In this document: piece by piece, positions 26,153-35,234 of the stretch
Position numbering within the stretch: the stretch's first letter is position 1
Layout: every line of letters starts with the position of its first letter
Position numbers and translations under genes: made by a program
Assembly (NCBI RefSeq): GCF_014641855.1
Contig: NZ_BMII01000024.1
Span: 1 to 64,000 of the forward strand
Reading direction: 5' to 3'
DNA from: Shewanella inventionis
GTDB lineage: Bacteria; Pseudomonadota; Gammaproteobacteria; Enterobacterales; Shewanellaceae
DNA length: 64,000 bases
The notes under the pieces: model-generated
What the model was told of the DNA's origin: nothing
Database searches by the model: none
Seen by the model: the letters and a program-made list of their open reading frames with translations, nothing else

Positions 26153-27058
26153 TTAATCTGCGAATAACTCTTGGAACAAATGAATTGTCTCTTCGGTGCT
26201 TTCTATATCAATCACATCCATTTCACCATGACGCTTGGCGCCATATGAGTGCCTAGATGTCGTTAAATCATTATGCCCCATAAGAAATGCAGCAGATTCC
26301 ATAGATACGCCGGATTTTTTTAGGTTTGCAGAAAACTGATGGCGCCCCGTGTAAAGGTTTATTGTAGGTTGGCCAGGGAAGAGCTTTTTGCTTACATGAT
26401 ATATTTTCTTTCTAGCAGATTCATAGCAATCTTCGTATAAGCCTTCTATTACTGCAATTCTAATATATGCCAAATGCCGCTTAATGCAGTCGATGTCTGC
26501 TTCATCATAGTTCATAAGTGGAATTATTCGATGTTCAGGTAGATTGTAATGCTCACCATTCTGTGTAAGGGTCGCTTTGACAGTGTTTTTAACCTTCAGA
26601 ATCAACCTACCTTTAAGATCATAAAATATGCTCGCATTACACCACTCTTTAGGTCTTAACCCAGTTAAAATAGAACAGCGTAACCAATCGCTTATATATA
26701 AATGCTGCTCAAGTTGAGAAAGCTCCTCATCGATCGCTAAAAATTGCTCCCAGCTTATTTTTTTACACTTCTTTTTTGTCTTGTCTTTCGGCTTGTATGC
26801 GACTTCAGATGAGTTAACGTGTACGTAATTAATCAGGTTTTGGTCCACCATCCCAGCTAGTAGGCTTCGCAAGTAATTTTTGCCAGAGTTTAAAGTAACT
26901 TTAGATAGCACATTCGATATAAACCAATCGATAAAAGCATACACCGATCTGTCGTTGTTCATAGTTAAGTAACTGTTAACCCAGCGGTTTACTCTGTCTC
27001 GATGGATTTTTTTATTCGAACTGTTAGCTATCAAATCATCTATAGTTTTCATGTTCAC
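26153..27058 (-). CDS. Tyrosine recombinase/integrase
   Basis: The 301-aa protein has an N-terminal SAM-like DNA-binding region and a C-terminal catalytic domain. Visible residues are Arg in GLRPKEW (about 136), the box II pattern YTGRH (Tyr replaces the usual first His) near 235, GH in LMGHNDL near 262, and a final Tyr in RHSYG near 271. Gene placement between transfer blocks suggests integration or dimer resolution. A 16-bp control element lies upstream. It encodes a 13-bp palindrome copy within its reading frame. Confidence 0.82.
   Translation of the reverse strand: MNMKTIDDLIANSSNKKIHRDRVNRWVNSYLTMNNDRSVYAFIDWFISNVLSKVTLNSGKNYLRSLLAGMVDQNLINYVHVNSSEVAYKPKDKTKKKCKKISWEQFLAIDEELSQLEQHLYISDWLRCSILTGLRPKEWCNASIFYDLKGRLILKVKNTVKATLTQNGEHYNLPEHRIIPLMNYDEADIDCIKRHLAYIRIAVIEGLYEDCYESARKKIYHVSKKLFPGQPTINLYTGRHQFSANLKKSGVSMESAAFLMGHNDLTTSRHSYGAKRHGEMDVIDIESTEETIHLFQELFAD
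26891..26903. promoter_or_regulatory. 13-bp palindrome TAAAGTWACTTTA, intragenic copy
   Basis: TAAAGTAACTTTA occurs inside the recombinase gene, near codons 52-56. It is the only copy inside a gene body. Confidence 0.5.
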
Positions 27059-27104
27059 TTCATCATTGCAACAAGGATTGAATTATATTAAAGTATACGT
27101 AATT

Positions 27105-27120
27105 TATACATGATAAGTAG
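27105..27120 (-). promoter_or_regulatory. RTACT-N6-RTACT element between integrase and dotD
   Basis: On the minus strand the sequence reads CTACTTATCATGTATA, close to the consensus. It lies 46 bp before the recombinase start and 10 bp before dotD, so it could affect both divergent genes. Confidence 0.55.
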
Positions 27121-27130
27121 GTTTTGATCA

Positions 27131-27676
27131 ATGAGACGGATAAAATCAACAATGATGGCATTAGTGATTTCACTTGCAGGATTCGGCTGTGCTTCTACTG
27201 ATAAAGAGGCGTCGGCATATAATGTTGTTGATATGTCTGAAATAGACCTAGCATTGCTACAAAGCGGCAAGGCGATTCAAGCTTCAATCAAAATCATGGA
27301 AGAAAATAAAAACTTTATTGCCTCAAAAAGTAAATCCGATGAAGAGCAGCAGGAATATTCTGAACAAATGACGTATGTTCCAAATGGACTTGATGTGCCC
27401 ATTACGCTCAATGACAGGCTACCGCTCCAAAAAACACTCAAAATTATTGGTTACCTAACAGGTTACCAAGTTATGACTGTTAACCCCCCTCAGAATGATA
27501 TTTCTAAATCAGTTCGTGTTTATGCTCGGCCTGCAATTTATGTCTTGCGTGATTTAGGCGTTTCTCTGGGTGATGAAGCACATATATCAATATTGCCATT
27601 CAAGGAGCCAAAACCTGACGGGATGCTTGGCTTGATAACAGTTACTTATGCTGAAAAGTTGGGGGCAGGCAGATGA
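27131..27676 (+). CDS. DotD (TraH) outer-membrane lipoprotein
   Basis: DotD is an outer-membrane lipoprotein that helps DotH assemble. The 181-aa precursor has a basic start (MRRIK), a hydrophobic core and a lipobox-like AGFGC with the Cys at residue 20. The C-terminal half has the DotD-like domain with DVPITLNDRLPLQKTLK and YARPAIYVLRDLG. Legionella DotD is 163 aa. Its stop overlaps the dotC start. Confidence 0.8.
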   Translation: MRRIKSTMMALVISLAGFGCASTDKEASAYNVVDMSEIDLALLQSGKAIQASIKIMEENKNFIASKSKSDEEQQEYSEQMTYVPNGLDVPITLNDRLPLQKTLKIIGYLTGYQVMTVNPPQNDISKSVRVYARPAIYVLRDLGVSLGDEAHISILPFKEPKPDGMLGLITVTYAEKLGAGR

Positions 27677-28563
27677 AAAACCTTATTGTGCTTGTTATTT
27701 TGTTATTTTCAGCAAATTTCTCAGCGTTCGTAACGGCAAAGCCTGCAGATAGTAAGTATCCAGAATTTTTGCAATATCTTTTGTCATTAGATTCTGACAT
27801 GAGTATAGGCGAACAAGAGCGTTCAGCAGAGTCTCTTCGGATTAGATTGATTAAGAGTAAGGGACTTAGCTTTGGTCTACAAGGAGGTAAATTCTGGGCG
27901 TCTCAAGAGATTATGAAACACTTAAAATCAAAGGATACCATTTTAAGTAAAAACTATGATGCTCGCTCATTGGTTGTGCCATATAAAGGGTTCCTTATAT
28001 TACCGCCGGTTATTGACGAGCTCGATGGTAAAACCGTTTACAAAGCAAATGGCTCTCAGATTAGAACAGCCGAACAATTGTACCAGATTAGAACAAATCC
28101 CCGCTTTATAACAAAAATTCCAACCTGGGAAGATTACATTAAATTTGTGGTTAAAAACCCAACTATCAAATATGTCAATGTACTCCCAAGCTCAGATAAT
28201 AAAGAAGAGCTAGCTGTTTGGCGGCAAGCAGTTTTAGATGGGTGGTTACAGGGTGTTGAGCAAGCAAAGCGAATGGCTACATCACAAATTGCAATGTTAA
28301 CGGCCGATATGCAAGGGCTAATCAGGTATCACTTACTTAGCGACAGGAACATGATTGAGCAGTTAGATGTCAGCGAGCAATTCAACGAAGTTGTTGGTGG
28401 TGGTACCACTATGTCTATTAATGATGTGATTATTAATATTAAGACTAATCCTACTCTGTTAACCAATAGATTCGAATGGAAAGCAATTCCGCAACTACCG
28501 CCCATAGAGAGTATTTTTCCTGACGGTGTTGTTATGAATACAGTTGAAATGGAGATGAAATAG
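27673..28563 (+). CDS. DotC (TraI) outer-membrane core protein without a lipobox
   Basis: The 296-aa protein matches DotC by its ILPPVIDE block (about residues 113-120), PTWEDYI and the DGWLQGVEQA segment with a following helical region. It has a Sec-type signal peptide ending VTA-KP, but there is no Cys at the cleavage site, whereas Legionella DotC is a lipoprotein. It lies between dotD and dotB, in the IncI order. The stop overlaps the dotB GTG start (TAGTG). Confidence 0.85.
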   Translation: MKNLIVLVILLFSANFSAFVTAKPADSKYPEFLQYLLSLDSDMSIGEQERSAESLRIRLIKSKGLSFGLQGGKFWASQEIMKHLKSKDTILSKNYDARSLVVPYKGFLILPPVIDELDGKTVYKANGSQIRTAEQLYQIRTNPRFITKIPTWEDYIKFVVKNPTIKYVNVLPSSDNKEELAVWRQAVLDGWLQGVEQAKRMATSQIAMLTADMQGLIRYHLLSDRNMIEQLDVSEQFNEVVGGGTTMSINDVIINIKTNPTLLTNRFEWKAIPQLPPIESIFPDGVVMNTVEMEMK

Positions 28564-29726
28564 TGGCTAAGAAACTCGACAAAGCTCTTTATATGCTCCC
28601 AGTTGTGACCACCTATCAACCTGAAGATATTATTAAGATTTTGATTCATGTTGAAAATGCTGGTGGGTTCTCAGACATTGTATTTCTAACAGATCGCGAG
28701 ATAACAATTAAGGTTGATGGTATACCTTTCCAAATTACAACCAAAAAACTAACAGCTACTGAAGTTGACGGGTTCCTTGCTTTTATAACGCGAGATAAAT
28801 CAGCGCCAATGTCTGTCAACTCTGGTGTCGAAGTGGATGAGGCTGTATCTATCCCAGGAGTCGAGCGTGGCCAATATTATCGCTATCGTATTAATGCTAG
28901 TGCGTTTAGTGTCCCGTACAGAGGTAGAGGGATAGCAATAACTCTTCGTTCTATCAGTAGCGAGACACCGTTGCCTGCAGACATTAATTTAAGGATCGAT
29001 ATTGCAGAAGCCCTAATGCCACGCCAAGGTCTTGTGCTTGTTGCTGGTGAAACCGGTAGTGGTAAAAGCACCACGTTGGCAGCATCGATTAGACACCGGG
29101 CGCAAAATCCAGATCCAGACAGTGGTTTGTTTATTTTGACTTATGAAGCTCCGGTAGAGTATGTGCATGATTACAAGTGTGTTAATGGCAGTCTTATCGT
29201 ACAAGCTTCAGTAGATGAAATTCGTGGTGACACAAAGTCATTCGAGTCAGGTCTGCGTAACGCGCTTAGGCGTTCACCTGAAGTTATTCTTGTTGGTGAA
29301 ATACGAGACTTAGTGACAGTTGATATCGCAATTAAAGCAGCAGAATCTGGCCATTTATGTCTTGGGACAATTCATGCTAACTCTGCAAGTAGTGTTTTCA
29401 CACGTATAGCCAATTATTACCCAAGCGAAGTTCAAGAATCCAAAGTGCTTCAGCTTATATCTGGAGTAAAGGCGATTCTAGTCCAGTATTTAGCCCAGCG
29501 CGAGGGTGGTGGACGTATAGCATTGCAAGAGTTTTTGCCACTCAATAGTGATGTACGACTTGAAATTATGACTCGCTTGAAAGACGAGGGGATGCAGAAT
29601 ATGTCAGTGATAATTAATGAGATGGTGGACAAACATGGTTTCTCTATGATGACGTCTGCAATAAAGGCTAGAGATAATAAACAAATAAGCGAATTCGAAT
29701 TTATGAAGATTTCATCGGGAGTGTAA
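28563..29726 (+). CDS. DotB (TraJ) PilT/VirB11-like ATPase
   Basis: DotB is the cytoplasmic hexameric ATPase that docks on DotO. The 387-aa protein has Walker A GETGSGKST at about residues 162-170, an Asp-box region, Walker B-like VILVGEIRD near 243 and the His-box GHLCLGTIHANSA near 260. Length matches Legionella DotB (377 aa). It starts at GTG overlapping the dotC stop. Confidence 0.9.
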   Translation: MAKKLDKALYMLPVVTTYQPEDIIKILIHVENAGGFSDIVFLTDREITIKVDGIPFQITTKKLTATEVDGFLAFITRDKSAPMSVNSGVEVDEAVSIPGVERGQYYRYRINASAFSVPYRGRGIAITLRSISSETPLPADINLRIDIAEALMPRQGLVLVAGETGSGKSTTLAASIRHRAQNPDPDSGLFILTYEAPVEYVHDYKCVNGSLIVQASVDEIRGDTKSFESGLRNALRRSPEVILVGEIRDLVTVDIAIKAAESGHLCLGTIHANSASSVFTRIANYYPSEVQESKVLQLISGVKAILVQYLAQREGGGRIALQEFLPLNSDVRLEIMTRLKDEGMQNMSVIINEMVDKHGFSMMTSAIKARDNKQISEFEFMKISSGV

Positions 29727-29728
29727 TC

Positions 29729-30544
29729 ATGAGCGGCAATAAATACGATGACTATGATTTAACATCTGGAAGCTTAAATTATTGGCGTATGAGCTCGAAG
29801 TGGCCCATAGCAGGTAAAGGTGACGCCTCAATATGGGCTTCACACGTAATATTATTATTGCTCTGTATATTTTTCGGGGGGATTATCCCGTTTGTATGGG
29901 ACCTTCTTTACATAATGATTGCTTTAAATGTGATCTGTAAAATGAAGAAAATGAATATAAATCAGATTTTCAGACACTTGTTACAGAGAGTTGGATTAAA
30001 AGGGAAAAAAGCAACCCCGTTTTGGAGGCATACAAGTAATTTTTGCTTAGCCATAGTTGTGATGTCTACCGTCTCTACTGCCGTTGTACCCGAAGTGCAG
30101 GCTTCATTTGAAATAATTATACCTAAAGCTACTCCAGCAGTTGATCCAATGGTGGCAAGCGGCGAGCAACTTATAGAGGGTGGGTTTGGGCGAGACGTCA
30201 AGCTTATTGATTTGATGTTTCAGATATTACCGAAGCCATTCGAAGCTGAATTTCAAAACTCAGAAATACAAGATATGAAAGTGAGCTGGTACGCAGATCA
30301 GAGGGTTTATTTAAATGCAGTTTTTGCAGATATAAGCAGACGCTATGGTCTTTTATTTACTTGGAAGCCTACTGGCGGTTTGATAAATGTGTCATGGGAT
30401 ACCGGTATATGCAGAAAAGTGATTGCCGAACATGACGAAGACCGAGCCGCTGATGCTGAAAAATTCAAAACGACTGAACAAGCCAGGCCTGCTTTTATTA
30501 GAAAAAAAATAAACGATGTTACGGGGGAGGTAATCATATGCTAA
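29729..30544 (+). CDS. IcmT/TraK-like protein fused to a TcpQ-like domain
   Basis: The first 95 residues resemble IcmT/TraK: a Y-W-R motif near residue 19, then two close hydrophobic segments (about 40-75) and a basic tail; IcmT is 86 aa and TraK lies after traJ exactly here. The protein then continues through a third hydrophobic, signal-like segment (ending VQA-S near 130) into a periplasmic domain with VSWYADQRVYLNAVFADISRRYGLLF, typical of TcpQ/PilL-like pilus proteins. Total length is 271 aa. It overlaps the next gene by 7 bp. The fusion joins secretion and pilus modules. Confidence 0.6.
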   Translation: MSGNKYDDYDLTSGSLNYWRMSSKWPIAGKGDASIWASHVILLLLCIFFGGIIPFVWDLLYIMIALNVICKMKKMNINQIFRHLLQRVGLKGKKATPFWRHTSNFCLAIVVMSTVSTAVVPEVQASFEIIIPKATPAVDPMVASGEQLIEGGFGRDVKLIDLMFQILPKPFEAEFQNSEIQDMKVSWYADQRVYLNAVFADISRRYGLLFTWKPTGGLINVSWDTGICRKVIAEHDEDRAADAEKFKTTEQARPAFIRKKINDVTGEVIIC

Positions 30545-31110
30545 GAAATAGAAAAATTCTTACGCCTTTACTTTTCGTCTCGCTTTACTTTGGGTTCTCA
30601 CACATAAGCAATGCTAGCTCAAGCTCTACTTATCCAGTACGTGATATGCTTTATGAGCAAACTCAATTAAAAAAGTATTCACGATTTAAGAACTGTATTT
30701 TTTGGCAGGCGAAAGCTTTTAACGTAAATGAGTTAGTCCTAATGTCAGTGCTGTTGGCTGAATATGGTGATGAAAACTCAAAGAATAGGAATAATGATAA
30801 AACGTATGATTATGGATTAATGCAAATAAATGATGCCCGAACTGAAGAGTTGTTAGAGTTGGGCTACAAGTTGGATGAAGTACGGACAAATGGGTGTAAA
30901 AACATAGAAGCTGCAACTCACATATTATCTAGAGAGATAGAGCGAGCCGGAGATGTCTGGCTTGGTGTTGGCAGATATCATTACAATGAAAACGGGAAAA
31001 ATCCCAAGCACCACTACAAATATCGTGCAAGAGTAAATAGTAAGCTTCAAACACTATTAAAAGTGGCAAAAAAGTCGCTAAACACAATGCACTTATCAGG
31101 TGGACAATAA
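30538..31110 (+). CDS. PilT-type lytic transglycosylase (SLT domain)
   Basis: This 190-aa exported protein has a signal-like N-terminus and an SLT fold: LMSVLLAEYGDE with the catalytic Glu near residue 75, then YDYGLMQIND and AATHIL and a final VGRYHYNE block. Such enzymes open peptidoglycan for transfer and pilus machines, like R64 PilT or VirB1. It is coupled to the IcmT-like gene upstream. Confidence 0.8.
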   Translation: MLRNRKILTPLLFVSLYFGFSHISNASSSSTYPVRDMLYEQTQLKKYSRFKNCIFWQAKAFNVNELVLMSVLLAEYGDENSKNRNNDKTYDYGLMQINDARTEELLELGYKLDEVRTNGCKNIEAATHILSREIERAGDVWLGVGRYHYNENGKNPKHHYKYRARVNSKLQTLLKVAKKSLNTMHLSGGQ

Positions 31111-31159
31111 GTTAATTATATTGTAATGTTGCTGATAAGTTATGTCAGAAGGGTTGTTT

Positions 31160-32083
31160 ATGAAAATCTTGAGTTTGGTGATTGTATTAGTCGCAATGAT
31201 GATGCCAGCGACAAATGCTTTAGCGCAGCAAGGGGAGGTAAAAGAATCCGGGTACAAAATTCCAGTAGGAATGGCAGTGTCAAAGATCGTACCTCACAGC
31301 TGGAAAGTAATGTTCACTGATAATACGATGCGTAATTATCAAATTACATGGTCAAAGGGTGACCGCTGGACAAACGTTTTAGATCAAGTTGGGATGCAAT
31401 ATGATCTCGCTTTTGTGGCAGATGCAAGAAGTAAAGTTCTGTACGTATCAGAAACAAAGGACTTGCTCTTGCGAGGGATTACGTTAGTAGCATCATCCGG
31501 TGAGGCAAAAAAAATCAACTTAAGCGATGTTGAATTTGCTGCATTAGATGCCGAAGCAGAATTAAATTCAATTAATTCAGCATTGGATGATGCAACCAAG
31601 AATGTAGTTAAGATTGAAAATGAAATATATCAATCAGTTGCAGCGTTAGAGCGGGAATCGGATAGATTGGCTAGCACTCAATCAAAAAGCGTAGCCTATG
31701 GCAATCCGGCTAACAAATCTATCACCATGGACTTGATGAAAACAAGTACAGCTAACGAAATCGAATTGTACGTAGCAAGTAACGACGATGAAGACGCTTT
31801 AATTGAAGCTGGTGAACTGTTGGCCTCAGTAGATAAATATTTTACCGAGCGTTGGAACTACGAAGCAGTATACACAAAGAAATCACTTCCTTTAATAGTC
31901 ACACTCCCACATTCATTAAGGATGCCATCTACAAGCATGGCAGATGATGTTCGCTCTTTCTCTGATGCGATAAACAACAAGAAAAACTCAGTAAATGTGT
32001 TCTTCAAGGTTGTTAAAGGGCGTTCTCTTGATGGGACAAAGGAAGGTCAAATTCAGATAACAATTGCAAATAAGCAGAACTAA
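31160..32083 (+). CDS. TcpQ-domain pilus protein, 307 aa
   Basis: The start at ATG 31160 has an AAGGG site and gives a clear signal peptide ending ALAQQ. An N-terminal TcpQ-like domain (about residues 25-95) has KVMFTDNTMRNYQITWSKGDRW and a VLDQVGMQYDL block. The rest is helical and unrecognised. It belongs to the pilus operon; TcpQ-type proteins stabilise the secretin. Confidence 0.65.
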   Translation: MKILSLVIVLVAMMMPATNALAQQGEVKESGYKIPVGMAVSKIVPHSWKVMFTDNTMRNYQITWSKGDRWTNVLDQVGMQYDLAFVADARSKVLYVSETKDLLLRGITLVASSGEAKKINLSDVEFAALDAEAELNSINSALDDATKNVVKIENEIYQSVAALERESDRLASTQSKSVAYGNPANKSITMDLMKTSTANEIELYVASNDDEDALIEAGELLASVDKYFTERWNYEAVYTKKSLPLIVTLPHSLRMPSTSMADDVRSFSDAINNKKNSVNVFFKVVKGRSLDGTKEGQIQITIANKQN

Positions 32084-32094
32084 GAGGATACAAC

Positions 32095-32496
32095 ATGAAA
32101 TATGTATTAGCAGCAACAATGTGGCTTATTTGCTCAGTTGCAACGGCCAATTCTTTTGTAGAGATAATCGGTGAGAGTGACGATTCATACCTCCAAATTG
32201 AACCTGCACCTATTCAGGAGCAAGTTTCTGAAACAATGCCGCAATTCCAACTTAGTCAGGGATTGCTGAAAACGAATGTTGTTCGATTAACTAATGAATT
32301 TCTGCCAGGTCATGAAGTCGTGTGGACCCTAGATGACCGCCTTGAGCAATACAGTGATGTGCTTATCGTTGGTGACTCATATGAAGATATTTTAGAGCAA
32401 ATAGCTCGCCAGTATGTGATTGGCGCATGCATCAGACCTAATAATGTTGTTGAAATGTACGACATAAAAGCCAACCGTTTTTACTGCGAGGATTAA
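32095..32496 (+). CDS. Small TcpQ/PilL-like periplasmic protein, 133 aa
   Basis: The protein has a signal peptide (ending ATANS) and one TcpQ-like domain with VVWTLDDRLEQYSDVLIVGDSYEDILEQIARQY. It ends 2 bp before the secretin gene, as expected for a PilL/TcpQ-type secretin partner. Two Cys near the end may pair. Confidence 0.7.
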   Translation: MKYVLAATMWLICSVATANSFVEIIGESDDSYLQIEPAPIQEQVSETMPQFQLSQGLLKTNVVRLTNEFLPGHEVVWTLDDRLEQYSDVLIVGDSYEDILEQIARQYVIGACIRPNNVVEMYDIKANRFYCED

Positions 32497-32498
32497 TA

Positions 32499-34046
32499 AT
32501 GAGTATGTTAAATAAAGTAGCGATGGCTTTGGCTGTATCCATAATCGTAGCGCTTTCTGGCTGTCATTCGAGAGGGTATCAGGAGTCAACCAAAGAAACT
32601 GAGGCCCTTGAAATCAAATTGCGTGAACATGACAAAGCAAATGAATATCAATTTGTTAAACATTCAGGAAAGTGGTTTGTCCCACAAATAAGGCAATCAC
32701 GAAAAAATATGCCAGATTGGTGCTATAGCCCACAACAGATGGGAGTGTTTAAAGATGCACCGATAAAGCTAATTCTTCAAGAGTTAACGAAGAGTATTCC
32801 TGTTAACGTTGTCTATGGGAATGATGTTGACTCATCGAAGCGGATCACAGTAGAGCTCAATCGTGATGTGTGTGATGGGTTGGAAAAAGTGAGCTTGGCT
32901 TCAGGTTACTCCTATTCTATCAATGATTCAAAAATCACACTAAAAGCATTTGAAGATAAAACGGTTGCTGTTGCATTTGCTCCTGGTGTGAATAAATACT
33001 TTTTAGGTAAAGAAAAATCTAATGGTTCTGGCTCTAGTGATCAGAGCTCAAACGCAACAAATACAGTATCAGTAGTTAGTGACACTCTTAACAATGCATC
33101 TGGCTTCAAAGGGGTTGAAGCCGAGTTGGACCCATGGACAAATTTGGTATCCGTCCTTGCCCAAATGAAATCGGATAAGGGTTTTATTGGGCCTAACCCT
33201 GTTGCTTCAAATATATTGTTGCGCGACACCCCTGAGCATGTAAGTGCTATGGAAAAGTATATTCAAGGCCTAAACCGTGCAGTTAACCGCGTGCTATCAA
33301 TCGAATTTCAAGTCATTGAAGTCACAACTACGGATGGCGAAGAAAACGGCTTGAACGTACAAAATATTATCAAACAGTTTGATAGTGGTTCAAAGACAGT
33401 AACCTTTGGGACAGAACTTGCCAATACCATTTTGACAGAAACGACTTCGCCACTACTTGATATTGCCTTCACGCAACCGGTTGATGGTGATTCGGAGTCG
33501 TTGCTAATAAAAGCATTGGCTCAGCATGGGCGTGTCTCAGTATCAAGAAGTCAACGTGTTATTACATTAAACAATCAAGTTGTAAGACTTAAAGAGGTTG
33601 TTAATGACACATACCTAGCTCAATCTAAGAAAGATTCGACTGCTAACGTTGGAGCCACCGATGAACTCATTCCTGGCCAAGTTCAAAGTGGTTTAGATAT
33701 GTATGCATTAGCAAGGGAATATGATGGCTTTATTCAATTGCATCTGTCGGCAAACATTTCGAATTTATTGAGCATCGGTGAAGTAACCTCTGGTGAGAGT
33801 AAGATTCAAACACCATCAATAAATGAACGTGAATTTGACACAATGGCATTTATTCCTCCAAATAAATCATTGCTACTAACCGGTCTGACAACATCAAGAA
33901 ATGAAACTTCATATCAAGGTACTCTTGATGACAAGAGCGGCTTCTGGCCATTAACAGATCTATTTGGCTATACACGCGGTGGCAAAAAAACAAGAACAGA
34001 AACCATTATTCTTGTAAACGCTAGCGTTGTGTATAAGGAGTCATAA
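32499..34046 (+). CDS. PilN secretin of the type IVb pilus
   Basis: PilN forms the outer-membrane secretin channel of the IncI thin pilus. The 515-aa protein is a lipoprotein (lipobox ALSGC, Cys 22) with an N-terminal N0-like domain and a C-terminal secretin domain (about residues 300-510) that includes IQTPSINEREFDTMAFIPPNKSLLLTGL. Its size is typical of the PilN/BfpB family. A Ser/Gly/Asn-rich linker lies near 170-195. Confidence 0.85.
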   Translation: MSMLNKVAMALAVSIIVALSGCHSRGYQESTKETEALEIKLREHDKANEYQFVKHSGKWFVPQIRQSRKNMPDWCYSPQQMGVFKDAPIKLILQELTKSIPVNVVYGNDVDSSKRITVELNRDVCDGLEKVSLASGYSYSINDSKITLKAFEDKTVAVAFAPGVNKYFLGKEKSNGSGSSDQSSNATNTVSVVSDTLNNASGFKGVEAELDPWTNLVSVLAQMKSDKGFIGPNPVASNILLRDTPEHVSAMEKYIQGLNRAVNRVLSIEFQVIEVTTTDGEENGLNVQNIIKQFDSGSKTVTFGTELANTILTETTSPLLDIAFTQPVDGDSESLLIKALAQHGRVSVSRSQRVITLNNQVVRLKEVVNDTYLAQSKKDSTANVGATDELIPGQVQSGLDMYALAREYDGFIQLHLSANISNLLSIGEVTSGESKIQTPSINEREFDTMAFIPPNKSLLLTGLTTSRNETSYQGTLDDKSGFWPLTDLFGYTRGGKKTRTETIILVNASVVYKES

Positions 34047-34047
34047 T

Positions 34048-35232
34048 ATGGCCATAGCGAAGCATGTTGTTCGCTATCGTACAAGCGATTACAACGTTAA
34101 AGATATTGTCAAATTAAGCGAGCAATGGGGTGAGTTCGTATTCAGAACTCCTCATGGAATTTGCTTCGCTGGTGAACGATATGAAGCTACTCAAGAATAT
34201 TTGATCAAAAAACACAAAATTAAAAATGGCTATCTGATTATTCAACTCGGTGATCATACGTTTGAAGTAAATAAAGTTGTGGAACATTTCATTGAAGAAA
34301 CAACGACCATTTCAACTTTGGCTGTTCCATTTGCTATTGCGCTAAATCAAGCTGTTGGCGACATTTCAGGTAACAGCATCGTATTGAGGGTTGATGCTAA
34401 CACAGAAATCAATCCATCTAACGAGCACTTCATAATAGATAGTGATGGTGATGAAGTACCTGCTAAATACGAATACAGCTTGGCAGTAATTGCTGCCAAA
34501 CAATCTTTTGGTAACACGAAAGCAATTTTGATTGCCGGTGTTGTAATTGCTGGATTGACCTATGGGTATGCTTACGATTTCTTTTTCGAAAAAGAAGTTG
34601 CCCAAGTGAGCGAGCAAAAAATTGACCCATTTGAAGGTTTTTTTGCTGCGATTAACGGTGGCGAGCCGGATGTTCGCCAAACGATGTTAGCAACATACAG
34701 AATGATGGAGGTTATAGATACTATCCCGCAGTGGCGAGGAATGAATATTTCTATCAATAAATCTGGTGGGGGAGTTGTCATCGCTGCGGAGTTAACGCCA
34801 AGGATTGATGGTGATAACCCACAACGGACAATCCTTGTTAATACAGCTGCAAAATACGGTTACTTAACCGATTTACAGCAACAAAACCCAGTAATATTCC
34901 TTTCGCTAAGGAACACTCCAATTTATGACCTTGAAAATGAAACCGCACCTTTTGTTAACATTGACCAGTCATTAGCTTATCTGTCGGACTCAGTTAATTC
35001 ACTGGTCGAAAATGGAAGCATAACCATACCTGTCGAACAACTAGCCCCGACAGGAGGCGATTACAAACAAAAAAATTTGCAAATCACAATGACCGAAAAT
35101 TACGCGCAACACCTTGATTATTTGTCAGTGATATTCAGCGGGTGGCCTGTTTATTTACAATCTGGGCGTATTGAAATGATGGATAGAAACAAATATAGAG
35201 CCCAATTTAATCTGACAATTTTAGGAGAGTGA
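34048..35232 (+). CDS. PilO-like pilus assembly protein
   Basis: ATG 34048 with an AAGGAG site is preferred over the upstream in-frame TTG. The 394-aa protein has a long cytoplasmic N-terminal domain, one membrane span at about residues 157-175 and a periplasmic domain. Layout and position between pilN and pilP match PilO of R64. The sequence signature is weak to the eye, so the call depends on synteny. Confidence 0.7.
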   Translation: MAIAKHVVRYRTSDYNVKDIVKLSEQWGEFVFRTPHGICFAGERYEATQEYLIKKHKIKNGYLIIQLGDHTFEVNKVVEHFIEETTTISTLAVPFAIALNQAVGDISGNSIVLRVDANTEINPSNEHFIIDSDGDEVPAKYEYSLAVIAAKQSFGNTKAILIAGVVIAGLTYGYAYDFFFEKEVAQVSEQKIDPFEGFFAAINGGEPDVRQTMLATYRMMEVIDTIPQWRGMNISINKSGGGVVIAAELTPRIDGDNPQRTILVNTAAKYGYLTDLQQQNPVIFLSLRNTPIYDLENETAPFVNIDQSLAYLSDSVNSLVENGSITIPVEQLAPTGGDYKQKNLQITMTENYAQHLDYLSVIFSGWPVYLQSGRIEMMDRNKYRAQFNLTILGE

Positions 35233-35234
35233 AA

